NCBI GenBank assembly: GCA_030685235.1
Contig: MU839081.1
Span: 310,001 to 374,000 of the forward strand
Direction: 5' to 3'
Source: Copromyces sp. CBS 386.78
Taxonomy: Eukaryota; Ascomycota; Sordariomycetes; Sordariales; Sordariaceae
Length of the DNA stretch: 64,000 nucleotides
This document shows positions 33,721 to 46,140 of the stretch, piece after piece. The position numbers and the translations under genes are program-made. The stretch's first letter is position 1; every line of letters begins with the position of its first letter. The notes beneath the pieces were generated by a model, which saw nothing but the letters and a program-made list of their open reading frames with translations, was not told the DNA's origin and ran no database searches.

Positions 33721-36648
33721 GTATGGTTGGTCGTTTGGCTTCGCTATTCCGGTTCGTGTATGGCTTGATTGTTGGATGTGAGGTATTGATGTTGTGGTGT
33801 TGTTGGCTCATGATAGTTCGGGTACTCGATTTTGTCTCCAGGGGCAGTTGATGATTGTCGTTTCGTTCTCGATGGGCCTGTGCCGTGGAGTGCCTGCCTT
33901 CCGTTGTCGTCGATCTGCACCGCTGCTCAAGTTCGGGTCCGAACAGCGCCATCGGGAACATGTCAAAGAACACGGGCGGGGAGAACCTGCTGGTTTTGTT
34001 TCGGGTGATGCGTTTTTGGGGTCGATTGGTGGCAGGAACGTTTTGTTGTCGATAAAAACCTAGTAGGTACCGTGACGGCGGCTGGTCTCCTGTTCCGCCG
34101 GTCTATCCACTTCATTATGTCGTGCCTTCCCGGACTCGAATGTTCGTTCTTTCCTCGATGTTCAGGTAAGCCAGATTGGTGGTGTCATGTTGACCGGTCA
34201 AACGTAAGTGTCGTTTGTCATGGAAGGCGCACTGCTATTGCAAAGATGGGTTCGTATCGTCCGTTCAGCGTCCACACGGGTATAAGTATCTCTGTTCCCC
34301 CTCCTCTGAACACTTTTCCTTTTCTCTTCTTCTTCACTGATTTTGAATCGACGGTCCTGCTAGATGGACTCAGCCCTCCATTGCAGGGATCTCACTTCGG
34401 TGGGATGAGCCTTTGAGTTGGGGCTTCCGCACAATTTCTGGAACCACACTTCGTCTTTGACGATATACACACTTTTTCTTTTCTTTTTCGTTGCTCTCGT
34501 TGGGATGAGTTTCATCGTCCTGGCGAAGCGAGGAAGGAAACTTTTTGGTACAATAGGCCTTCGCATTGTCATAGTTGTCGTGGATAGTGGTGGTCGTGAT
34601 CTTGAATTGGCGTGTCTCTTGTCGGTCGGCTGTTGATTCAGGGGTTGTATTCGTTTGTTAACAGCTATCATCTTCCTATTGTGCCTTGTGAATCCGCTTG
34701 CTGAGTTTTGGCAACTGCCACAAGACGTCGTCGTATATTCATGTGTTTGGTGCCTTCCATTGTTGACAGCTGTCCGCTGGAGCGATCGGAAGTTGTACCT
34801 GGGGGGTGCTGTGCACTTCGATTTGTTGTCGAACGGATTCCGTGTCGTATGCTGTCTCGACCTGAATGTTGATGTACTATTAATCATGGAAGAGGTCTCA
34901 TCTTCATCATATTTGGTTGTCGGTTTCCGGAGCATATTGGCATCATGTTGAAGGTGGGTGTTAGTTTGTTGGTGAAAAGAACACAAAAGTCAACACTTTT
35001 GAATACTCATGAAAGAGAGGAACAGGCCAGACCGAGCCTGGCGAGGGGAGACGAGTATTTCATATGTTTCCGCTGGACAAGAGAAATGTGGTTATGCAAG
35101 ACCATCTGCGGAGACAGTTTCTGTGGAATTTCAAGGTCCGGAACTGAAGTGCATGAGGATGTTAAGGCGTCGAACATCATGTACCTAACTGCAATATGCT
35201 TACTGGTACACCCGAACCCCCTTTGAGCACAATCAAATGACTCCTTCGTGAACATTGCCAGCCTAGGTGTGTGTACTTGGAAGCGGAGGTCCGACTTTAA
35301 CATCAAAGATGCAACAAAGATGAGCCGGAGACATGCATGATCGCCTCCTCAAACTGCACTCGCCCTCCTTCTCTTCCACCGATTTGAATTTTATGTTTAT
35401 GATAACCACTGCCGGTCCGTACTTTTGGAGTGGACTCTGTCCATGTCCGGCCTTGCAGGGCCAAAGGGTGCACCATAGCTTGCATATATACCTAGTATGT
35501 GCCCGAGTCTGAACTCCGACCCCGAGCTGATCCGGCGCCAGTTTTATCGAAACGACGTGCGGTAGAACGAAACCCTCAGCAAATTAGTTTGATATCTTGT
35601 GGTTCGCTCTTCGTTAGGTTCCGTCTCGACCTCTTGCTCTTTGGATGCAAAACCCGTTTCAACTTTGGCCAGTAACTCCTCCTTCTATTGATTCGTTCAC
35701 GCAAACGATGCTGACTACCTGTTCCAGCAATTAGAAGAGGTGGTAACCGGGAATCACGTCACAGATAAGGAGTCGAAGCTTCATTTCACCGATGCCTTTC
35801 ACGGTGTTCCGTCCGGTCGTCGTTGGCTTCCAACTGCACCGGCCGGCAAGCAGGAGTCTTTCGTCTCGGAATGAGCTCGCCGGTGCGGTGGCGGTGCAAT
35901 GACGATGGACGAGGTAAGCCAGTGGCGCTGTCCTTTGTGGACCTGCTGATTGGTCAGGTTTCTGGGCTTCAATCCACCCCTGCCATCTGAATTGCCAGCC
36001 GCCCATGCCGCCAGGCCAACAGACAACTGCGGCAGGCGGTCATGCAGCAAGAGCCTTGAGTGGTCGGCCACGGGCAGTGCCATCGGCGGACAGCGAAAGC
36101 GCGCCGTAGCCAGAGGGACTGGGACCGGTGGGACAACCTCACTGGGCCGGGGGACTGGCTTCCTCAGGCTCCTGCCCGCTGGCACCTGAACGGGAACCCA
36201 CCTTTGTTCGCCTGATCCTGATCCATCCATCCCCCCTCCGCCATTCCATCATCCTACTCTCCTGCAACTTCGACATCAACTAGTTTGCATCCCGTCACCC
36301 ATCTTCTCACCTGTTGACGAAATCCACCCCAATACCCTGGTGTGACTCAGCGATATAGTGCTTTTTGCTTTCCATCTTGTAAGTCGCCGCCGTCCTCTCG
36401 CCGCCGCCATTCGTGATCGACTTTTTCTCCGTTTGCACGACCGACGTGTTCTATTACTATCGCCGCAGCCAGCCCAGCCTGATTCACTGCCCACTGCTCA
36501 TTCATTCCGCTTCTTTGCTCTTCCACCGCCCGCAAACGCTGACCCTGACCCTTTTTAAATCTTGCAGCCACCCTCCGTGTCGTCAACGCAACAACAGCGC
36601 TTACGACAACCAAACAGCCACCCACCTTTACACAACTAATATCACACA
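33721..36648. other. Long intergenic region upstream of ubc4
   Basis: 2.9 kb without a convincing gene. From 33,721 to about 35,000 the plus strand is rich in G and T (TTGTTGTCG-type words) and contains scattered echoes of the tandem repeat, such as GGAACCACACTTC near 34,440. A 208-codon minus-strand frame (34986-34360) is Asn/Thr/Arg-rich and looks like the shadow of this bias. From about 36,200 the sequence becomes CT-rich, as expected for the ubc4 promoter and leader. Confidence 0.45.
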
Positions 36649-37509
<861 letters not shown>

Positions 37510-40403
37510 AGTAGATAATGGGATGGATTTTATGGCCGACAAGCAGCGCTGGATCGTTTTTTCAACGTTTTGGCCCCTCTTTCAGGGGGGCACCCACATA
37601 TTCACCATGGGAGCACGATTGTCTTGAAGGTTCCGGTTCGCGTCCAATATCCCTCTAGGCTCAGAGGGAATTCCCAGCTCTCTTCAGTGCAAAAGTTACA
37701 AATGCTATTCGAGCGGCTCGAAACAGCGGAGGACGTGGGTATGGCACAGCAAGTGGTGTCTTTCGATGTCACGACAAGGGGCGGGGCGGAATCAGCAGGT
37801 GCAAGATGCAACCATTGAGTACCGGCACTCAAGTTCAGGTTTCTTTGCTCGCATCACATTATTCACAAAGGTCTGCAATACCAAGGGGTTCCAGTACAAT
37901 AGCATTCTGTCTTTCCCTCTACCGTTCTTTATGCTTGGCCTGTGCTTTATCCGCGTGAATGACGTCTGTCATGTTCGAGTATGGTATCGGGCGGTGTGCA
38001 ACTACTTGGCCCGCTACTAATCTTGATGGGCCTGGTAGAAGCACCGCAGCTTCGCTCAGATGCAGTGCGAGACTTGTCATCTCCGCGACATGTGGTTCAC
38101 AGGCCCAACAGGCTGTCCCGAAAACTGGTAGGTGACTGAGTAGCCATCATGTAAGTCGTGTTGATTGCGCGACAATGACTCTCATCACAGGCCACAGCAA
38201 CGAGTCTGTAGGCTTTCAGGCTGACTGAACCGGCAGAGTCAAAGAGAAGATGGATATCTCTACAACAAGTTGATAATACATATGTCCGGACGGGTACGAT
38301 CTGTAGGCGTTGGGAACTTGCATGCATGGCTCATCAGGCTGAACCTCCCCGCGGTTACGTTGGTTGAGCTAGGCAAACATTCGCTGCGGCCATATTCAAC
38401 AATTGCCCATGCTTCGAAGATCTCAACCGGGAACTGACGTCCACGGGTGACAAAAGGCTAGTTTGAGAGTTCGGCGCTTAGAAGCCTGGGCTGAGGTTGC
38501 ACGGGATCGAGCCCACACAACAGTAACCCGACGACAATGAGGCCTCATGGTCATTGGACTCTAAAATCGAAAATCACCCCTGACAACTACAGTACGTACC
38601 GAATGGTGATGTCGATGCCGCGATCACCTATGGACCAATCTAAAGCTGGATGGTCAAGGTTGTGTAGTGTAGACATTTCTTTCCGGATGACTTCCTGGGC
38701 TTTTGAGAGAGCCCCTACACGGGCCACCTTAGAAGCACAACGCTAAGACCCCCTAAGACTCCCCTGTCACATGTGTCAGAATCCTGGCCGAAACGGGGAC
38801 TGCAACGACTGCAACACGGGCTGAACCGAATTAACAGCCTCTGGCCAATCACAAGACCGCATGGGAGCTTTCGTGGGACCATTTAGCCCATGTCTCCAAG
38901 TCCCCAGAGTCTTTGCACTCTTGCAAGTTGCAACCTGAAAGTTGTCTGTGTCGTCTTCCTCGATTCTCCATCTCCGAACAACGTAACGTCCTTGACCCCA
39001 TCCGCCTCGACTGGGCAGTCCTAACCAGACCCCCAAAGGGTCTCAAGCGCATTGGTTCAAACAGGAGAAGCTGGTCATGAATCCAAAATGGCGCCATTAT
39101 TTCATCGCCATTGACCCCAGGCGGTCCCTCCTTGGGTCTGATGCCGCGACGCCCTTTTCAACTCACCAGTCTCAGTCCTTTTTGGCCACCTTTCATGTTC
39201 CCGTTGCCGCTTTTGAAGCCATGGGATTCCGGCTCTCCGGTACCGAAAACCATCAACATCTTGTGATAAAGATTATCTTCAAGTGAACATTTTGTCTCCC
39301 ATAGCCTTGGGCGCCACACGAGGCACAGAAACAGATCTCGGCGTTAAGCGACTTGACTGGAGAGACACGGCAAACGGCTGTCCTCATGAAGCACTTCTGT
39401 GTTTTCATTCGCTGTAGCGGCGACTAAGCACTTTTGTCCTTTCCCCTGTGCTTCGGTGATGTGCCGAGCGTGCTGAGAGTGCCTGGTGCACCCATTGCAC
39501 CCCAACAACGCCAATGACACCTTCGGCAGGGTCGCTTGTTTCAACATCGACGAATCTGGGGTTGAAGTTGCAAAGTATCCCACACTTTCGTCATCCGATT
39601 CTCTCGGCCTCTTCCCTCATTTCTCTTTTTGAATGGTCCCCTTAAAAAGAGCCCCTGGCAGGTCCCAGACGTGGGAAAACCTCAGTCCCTTATCCACACG
39701 ACTACTCACTCACAGTCTGTGCCTCAAACACTTTGTCGAGTCATTCCTTCTGGCCTGTACACTCCTCTCTGTTGTCTTCTTTTCCTCTTCCCACCTACCG
39801 AGTTGACACACTTTTGGTCGCTTTCGACATCGAAGCCTTCCCAGTTCTCCGATAGGTGAAAGAGAAGCAAGCTGCCAGGTGCAGGCATTCGTACACTAGT
39901 ACAGGTATGATCTACATGGCATCGCCTCATATTTCTAATTCTCCGACTGTGGTCCGCTTGGCGTCACTGCTCTTAACCATACTCTTCCTCTCCCGCATTC
40001 CCTACTCCGTCTAGCCTCTTTGTTCCTTTCCTTCCTCTTTTCCCGTTGCTACAGAGCATTTACCATCTAGAACTTGTGATCGCTGACCGACACCACTTTA
40101 TCGTGGCAGCTACAGGCTCATACCATTACATTCTTTTAAAACCCATCTCATATCGTTCTCGACTCTCGCTTAATATTTGCGTCTCTCGAACAGTTCAGCA
40201 GGCTCTGACTTCCGAGGACCAATTCATCAGAATTCAACAACGACTTTGCAACTTTTTTGAGTGGATTGAAAAGAGCAAACCTCCTACCAGGGGGTCTAGG
40301 ACATACAACTGAAGGGTTGAAAAGGGATTGGGATTTATTTTCGACGGAGGACTACGAACGACCCACGCGATTATTTCGACGACAAAGAAGCAACATACAC
40401 AAG
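37510..40403. promoter_or_regulatory. Long intergenic region; nox-2 promoter and leader at its right end
   Basis: 2.9 kb. The first part is ubc4 3' UTR. No gene is convincing in the middle. From about 39,600 the sequence is CT-rich (for example CCTTTCCTTCCTCTTTTCCC near 40,025), marking the nox-2 promoter and leader. An out-of-frame open reading frame (40046-40312) and an in-frame upstream ATG at 40257 precede the chosen nox-2 start. Confidence 0.5.
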
Positions 40404-42297
40404 ATGAGTTACGGGGGGTACGACCTGTACAGGTCGAATACCGATTCGTCGATCGAAAAGCCTTCAGAAAGGTCAAGATGGACGCCACTCACACGCATGC
40501 TTTTATCAGGTGAGATGACCCAAGAAAGGCAAAAGGATCTGAGCCCAAGGGAAAAGTTTGATCGATGGATGGTCAATGAAGGCTATCGACGAATGTAAGC
40601 ACAACAATTCATTATCCCTTTGACACCGTTGGTGGCTTGTTGGGACCTAGGAACGAAAGAGAATGCTGACTGTTACAGCTTCGTCTTCGTCTTCATACTA
40701 CTCCATGCCATCGTTTTTGCCTTTGGCTTCGTTAACTTCGCCGTCAAGGACAACCTACAAATAGCGCGGGATACGTTTGGGCCGACATACATGATTGCAA
40801 GATCGGCAGCGCTGGTTCTTCACGTCGATGTTGCCCTGGTCCTTTTCCCCGTCTGCCGGACCCTCATCTCCCTCGCAAGACAGACTCCTTTGAACGGCAT
40901 CATACAGTTCGACAAGAACATTACCTTCCACATCACGACAGCATGGTCCATCTTCTTCTGGTCGTGGGTGCACACCATTGCCCACTGGAACAACTTCGCC
41001 CAGATCGCAGCCAAGAACAACCTCGGCTTTTACGGCTGGCTGTTAGCCAACTTCGTCTCGGGTCCGGGCTGGACTGGTTATATTATGTTGATCGCGCTGA
41101 CAGGCATGGTGATTACTTCGCTCGAAAAGACAAGGAGGGCGAACTACGAGCGATTCTGGTACACCCACCACATGTTCATCATCTTCTTCTTTTTCTGGTC
41201 CATCCACGGCGCCTTCTGTATGATCCAGCCCGACTTCGCGCCCTTCTGCATCTCCATCGGCACCCAGGCCATCGGTGTATTCTGGCAATACTGGATGTAC
41301 GGCGGATTTGCCTATCTGGCCGAGCGCATCGCCCGCGAGGTCCGCGGCAAGCACAAGACGTACATCTCCAAGGTCGTCCAGCACCCCAGCAACGTGTGCG
41401 AGATCCAGATCAAGAAGGATAACACCAAGACCCGCGCCGGCCAGTACATCTTCCTCTGCTGCCCGGCCGTTTCTCTGTGGCAGTACCACCCCTTCACCCT
41501 CACGAGCGCGCCAGAGGAGAACTACATCTCGATCCACATGCGTGTCGTCGGCGACTTTACCCGACAACTCGCAGAGACTCTGGGGTGCGAATTCGACAAC
41601 AAGAACAAGGGCGACACGTCCAAGGTCGTCGGTGTCAGCCAAGAGAACAACGATCAAGTCGACCCCGCTCTCCGCCGCGTTCTCCCCCGCGTGTACGTCG
41701 ACGGGCCCTTCGGCTCCGCCTCCGAAGACGTGTTCAAGTACGAGGTGTCCGTCCTGGTCGGCGCCGGCATCGGCGTGACCCCCTTCGCGTCCATCCTCAA
41801 GTCGATCTGGTACCGCATGAACTACCCGCAGCAGAAGACGCGGCTGAGCAAGGTGTACTTCTTCTGGATCTGCCGAGACTTTGGTTCCTTCGAGTGGTTC
41901 CGCTCCTTGCTACTGGCGATCGAGGCCCAGGATGTCGATCATCGCATTGAGATCCACACGTACCTGACGGCCAAGATCAAGGTCGACGATGCGACGAACA
42001 TCATGATCAATGATGCCAATGCCGATAAGGATACTATTACTGGGTTGAGGAGCCCGACGAACTTTGGCAGGCCGAACTGGGATATGATCTTTAGGGGTAT
42101 CAGGAAGCTGCATGCCCCCGGAGAGGCGGGTGTGTTCTTCTGCGGTCCGAAGGGATTGGGTAGCTCGTTGCATATCTTTTGTAACAAGTATAGTGAGCCT
42201 GGGTAAGTTTATGTCCCGTTTGTTGTGGAAACCTAGGGGAAAGATGCTAACATTTTGTGATAGTTTCAACTTTGTTTGGGGCAAGGAGAACTTCTAA
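40404..42297 (+). CDS. nox-2: NADPH oxidase 2 (NoxB type)
   Basis: A membrane flavocytochrome that passes electrons from NADPH to oxygen to make superoxide. Exons 40404-40594, 40679-42202 and 42264-42297 give 582 residues. After an N-tail of about 60 residues without EF hands come six membrane segments. Haem-binding His pairs fit gp91phox spacing: 148 and 162 in FHITTAWSIFFWSWVHTIAH, and 227 and 240 in the segment from YTHH to SIHG. The FAD site is HPFTLTSAP from residue 334; the NADPH sites are GAGIGVTPFASIL and FCGPKGLG; the end is the canonical KENF on a 34-nt exon. Lack of calcium-binding EF hands separates it from NoxC. From memory, N. crassa nox-2 is needed for ascospore germination. 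An ATG 49 codons upstream is in frame, but MSYGGYDLY is the more family-like start. Confidence 0.95.
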
Positions 42298-42967
42298 GCG
42301 ACTTGTCTGAATCCGGTTTACCAACTTTATTCACACTCACCATTGGAGAACGACTCACCAAACCACCATTTCTGTATCTTCTACTACAGTACAAAAACAT
42401 GTTTGGATGGATATGATTATGAAGTCTGCCAAATAGCCACTTCTGTACCTCTATATGTACCACTTATACCGCTTTTGATTTCCAGTCGAGATATTCCAGC
42501 AACGCATCTTGCGTTGGGAGGATTGTATGAAAATAAATTCTTTCTCGGCGCCCATAGTATGATATAACTCCCGAAACTGCCACAGACTCTAGGAAAGATA
42601 AGCATGAAGAAGACGAACTTGAAGCCCTCGATGCTCGGTCATTAAACCCTTTGCTCTCGCCCAACCCTAACCCGCAGGCAGCCCTTGGCGCCACTTACAC
42701 ATACAGGGATTCTAAGTGCCCCACATTTACCAGTCGCGAAAGACGTGCGTCTAACTGAGTCCCCTCCGGCTTCAGCGCGTCAATTCCACTGGACGGACGC
42801 GGAAAGCTTCCTCTCTTTCTTTTCCCGTCGCAAAAAGTGACATCACCCACCAACGACCAAGACCCCCTCCCGAACGTCCTCACCAACCTACGTGAACTTG
42901 ACCGAATATATCATTGTTGTCAATTCCAAAAATCAAACCCAGCATCGCATGAACCACAACCGCAAAG
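42298..42967. promoter_or_regulatory. Intergenic region, nox-2 3' UTR and mus-44 promoter
   Basis: 670 bp between two same-strand genes. The left half is AT-rich 3' UTR; the right half is the mus-44 promoter. No other feature seen. Confidence 0.5.
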
Positions 42968-44422
42968 ATGGGTATTAAACAGCTTTTCTCAATCATCAAA
43001 GATGCAGCGCCTGCAGCCATCAAGGAGGGCGACATCAAGAACCAGTTCGGTCGCAAGGTTGCCATTGTAAGCCCTTGTCTCTTTTCACATTGTCCTTGAT
43101 CAAGTTACTTCCAATCCTCAATCCATGCTGACATTCTACTTTCCAGGATGCGTACGACTCCCCATTCCTCGTCCGACCCCCAATCCCAACCCCGATCCTG
43201 AAGACCATAACCGCTGACATATATCATCCCCGATAATGTAGCTCCATGAGCATCTACAGCTTCCTAATCGCCGTCCGCTCCGACGGCCAACAACTGATGA
43301 ACGAAGCCGGCGAAACGACGTCGCACCTAATGGGCATGTTCTACCGCACCCTCCGGATGGTCGACAACGGCATCAAGCCAGTCTACGTCTTCGACGGCGC
43401 GCCACCCAAGTTAAAATCCGGCGAGCTCGCCAAGCGATTCCAGCGCAAGCAGGAAGCGACGGAGGGGCTGGAGGAGGCCAAAGAGACGGGCACGGCCGAG
43501 GACGTGGAGAAGTTTTCGAGGCGCACAGTCCGCGTCACGAGGGAGCATAATGCCGAGTGCCAGAGGTTGCTGAAGCTGATGGGCATTCCCTATATCGTGG
43601 CGCCGACCGAGGCTGAGGCGCAGTGCGCGGTGCTGGCGCGCGCGGGGAAGGTGTATGCGGCGGCTAGCGAGGATATGGATACTTTGTGCTTTCATACGCC
43701 GATTTTGCTGAGGCATTTGACGTTTAGCGAGCAGAGGAAGGAGCCGATTCAGGAGATCCATACGGACAAGGTGTTGGAGGGGTTGGGGATGGATAGGAAG
43801 CAGGTATGTCTTTCTTTTTTGGAGGGGTTTTTATTTTCTATGCGCTGTCTCCCGAAAGTTTGCGATGTTCGATATGCTAACCACTCTGTTCTGTCCCACA
43901 CAGTTCGTCGACCTCTGCATCCTGCTCGGCTGCGACTACCTCGACCCGATCCCCAAAGTCGGACCCAGCACCGCACTCAAGCTCATTCGCGAGCACGGCA
44001 CGCTCGAGAAAGTAGTAGAGTGGATGAAGGCCGACCCCAAAGGCCGCTACCAAATCCCAGAGGACTGGCCGTTCGAGGACGCGCGCGCTTTGTTCTTCGA
44101 GCCGGACGTGCGGCCCGCCGACGACCCGCTGTGCGACTTCAAGTGGGAGAAGCCCGACATCGAGGGGCTCGTGCAGTTCCTCGCTCTCGAGAAGGGGTTC
44201 TCGGAGGACCGTGTCCGCAGCGCCAGCATAAAGCTCCAGAAGAACATGAAGACTTCGCAGCAGGCGAGAATCGAGGGCTTCTTCAAGGTGCTGCCCAAGT
44301 CGGAGGAGGAGAAGAAGGCGCATAAGCGCAAGCTGGAGGAGCAGGCGGAGGAGAAGAGGAAGAAGGTTAAGGAGGAGAAGAAGGAAAAGGCCAAGTTGAA
44401 GGCGAAGCCGAGGGGTGCCTAG
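42968..44422 (+). CDS. mus-44: Flap endonuclease 1 (FEN1/RAD27)
   Basis: Cuts 5' flaps during Okazaki fragment maturation and long-patch base excision repair. Four exons: 42968-43066, a 5-nt microexon 43147-43151 (GATGC), 43242-43803 and 43904-44422, giving 394 residues. The microexon is required: it supplies Asp34 and two bases of Ala35 in VAIDASMS. All metal ligands fall at the same numbers as in human FEN1: D34, D86 (YVFDGAP), E158 and E160 (APTEAEAQ), D179 and D181 (SEDMD), D233 (LLGCDYLD). The PCNA-binding box QQARIEGFF is at about 341-349, followed by a very basic tail. The symbol mus-44 is from memory of the N. crassa RAD27 homologue. Confidence 0.97.
43147..43151 (+). other. mus-44: 5-nt microexon of FEN1
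   Basis: GATGC is preceded by TTCCAG and followed by GTACGA. Splicing it between exons 1 and 3 is the only way I can find to restore the invariant VAIDAS sequence with Asp34. The flanking introns are 80 and 90 bp, each with a recognisable end. Confidence 0.85.
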
Positions 44423-46140
44423 GGCGGGAATGTCATCTAGCGACACGATGCGCTGGTGGCTTGCCTGAGCTGCTGCGCACTTTGTCACTTATTGTGGACG
44501 AGGCTGTCAAGTCTTGCCGTGGTGTTTTTGACACATGGCTCCTTGCGGCCACACCTCTGTTTTGGGCCCTGCCGACGAGTGTTTGGTCGGATACTGATGG
44601 GCGCTGGCGTTTCAGGGGTTTCTTGGAGTTTTACAGGCGGAAGGGAAACGGGATACGGAGATACGTGCATCATCCACCACGTCGAGGGATCCGTTGGTAC
44701 TTAAGGTCTCAGGAACAAGTATCTTTTTTTGTTTTTGTTTTTGTCTACCACACGAATGATGGATTCCTCGTAGGTAGATCTATCATCATCTCCGGACAAT
44801 CATATTTGTGTATTGATGATCATGGGATGCAAACAGGATCATATCGTACAGACCGCTATCACGGAGCAAGTTGCTGCATTAAAAAGTTATGTTAATGTAC
44901 CTGCAGTATGCCCAACCCCACAAATGTTTGTAGAATTGCATTGAAGCCGAATTGTAATTATTCTAGCATGTATCGGTTTTTTGCAGCCGAGTGCAGGCTG
45001 CCCGGCACACTTGCCTCGGCTCATTTGTTAGGTGGTAATCCTAGCCGTTCCAATTGGTCCCACTGTTTGGAGACAAATGACATCAGCCGAACGTGGGGCC
45101 CGTAATAGTGACACTCGATACCGCAGATGGAAATTGGAGTTGGTTTGGGGGTGTCACATGTTTCCGTATTTCCCATTTCATTTCCAGATCGGATCGGTCG
45201 GGCCAACCTCGTCGTCGTTGTCCGCCAGAGGAGGCAAGACTCGAGTTAGAGCAAAGCCCCAAGCAATTGAAAGTTGCGATTGTGTTGGAACAACAAGAAG
45301 TTTCATGTCAAGTGAAAAACCGAAGGCGGAGGTGGGTCGGATTGTACTTGCGCATAGCGCAGGGGTTCCACGGGCAGGAAACAGTCGAGGACAGTGCCGA
45401 CAGATGGAGGTCAAAGAAACTAAGATATCTCCAAATCATAAAGTTGAAGTCGACAATTTTGATGGTTTTTGGACTTGAAGAGCCAGCTCTCGGTATTCAT
45501 GGTATCAAAGGCGTGTAACGGGATTTTTGGCTTCTTTATTATAATCTCGACAGTGTTATCCTACAAAGACGTTCCAGTGGCTTTCAACTTGCAAATGATC
45601 AGACCGATACTGGCAGTGTGCAGCTGTCGGAACCAAATGTTCAGACAATGTTGACATACTTCTCGGATATAGGCATCATATCATCCTGCCAAAGTCAGAT
45701 CTCATGCACATATGTTCCAACTTCTAGAAAGACGTCGGTGTGGAAGCTTTCCGCGGGCGTGGCATGATCACATGTCAAAGTCCGTTCGGTGCCTTACCGT
45801 GCAGGACAGCCTGCGACGGCGGACATCCGGATTGGCAGCGAGCCATCTAACCATTGGCTATCGCAAATCCATACTGTGCTTTGGGGTACAACCGGGGCCA
45901 CTCTGGGGAATGCTTGGAACGAGTGGATGCGACAAGGGACAAGGGACAACCTAGGAGACAACTGGACTCCCCCCCATTCTCTCCCCCATATTCCTTTCTT
46001 TACTTGTGCCCTCGTGGTCTCCCTCTTGCTCGATCCAACAAGTCTTTATTTTGCTTGATCTTCCCCCATTCTTTCTCTTCAATTTCCCTTCAATTCTTTC
46101 ATCCATTATACCCATTTCTTATACCCTATACCCATCCACC
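44423..46140. other. Intergenic region between mus-44 and the acyl-CoA dehydrogenase
   Basis: 1.7 kb without a convincing gene; several open frames of 60-150 codons lack family resemblance. From about 45,960 it becomes strongly CT-rich up to the ATG at 46141, typical of a highly expressed fungal gene's promoter. Confidence 0.5.

Noticed and set aside
34360..34986. 208-codon minus-strand frame rich in Asn, Thr and Arg
   Set aside because: It tracks the G+T skew of the plus strand; no family resemblance, and composition is unlike the neighbouring genes.
38480..38570. B box-like GGGCTCGATCCC on the minus strand near 38,508
   Set aside because: The T stem is irregular, and no A box or anticodon arm falls at the right distance, so a tRNA is not supported.
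44461..45518. Frames of 140-150 codons between mus-44 and the acyl-CoA dehydrogenase
   Set aside because: No recognisable domain, no supporting splice pattern and mutually overlapping frames.
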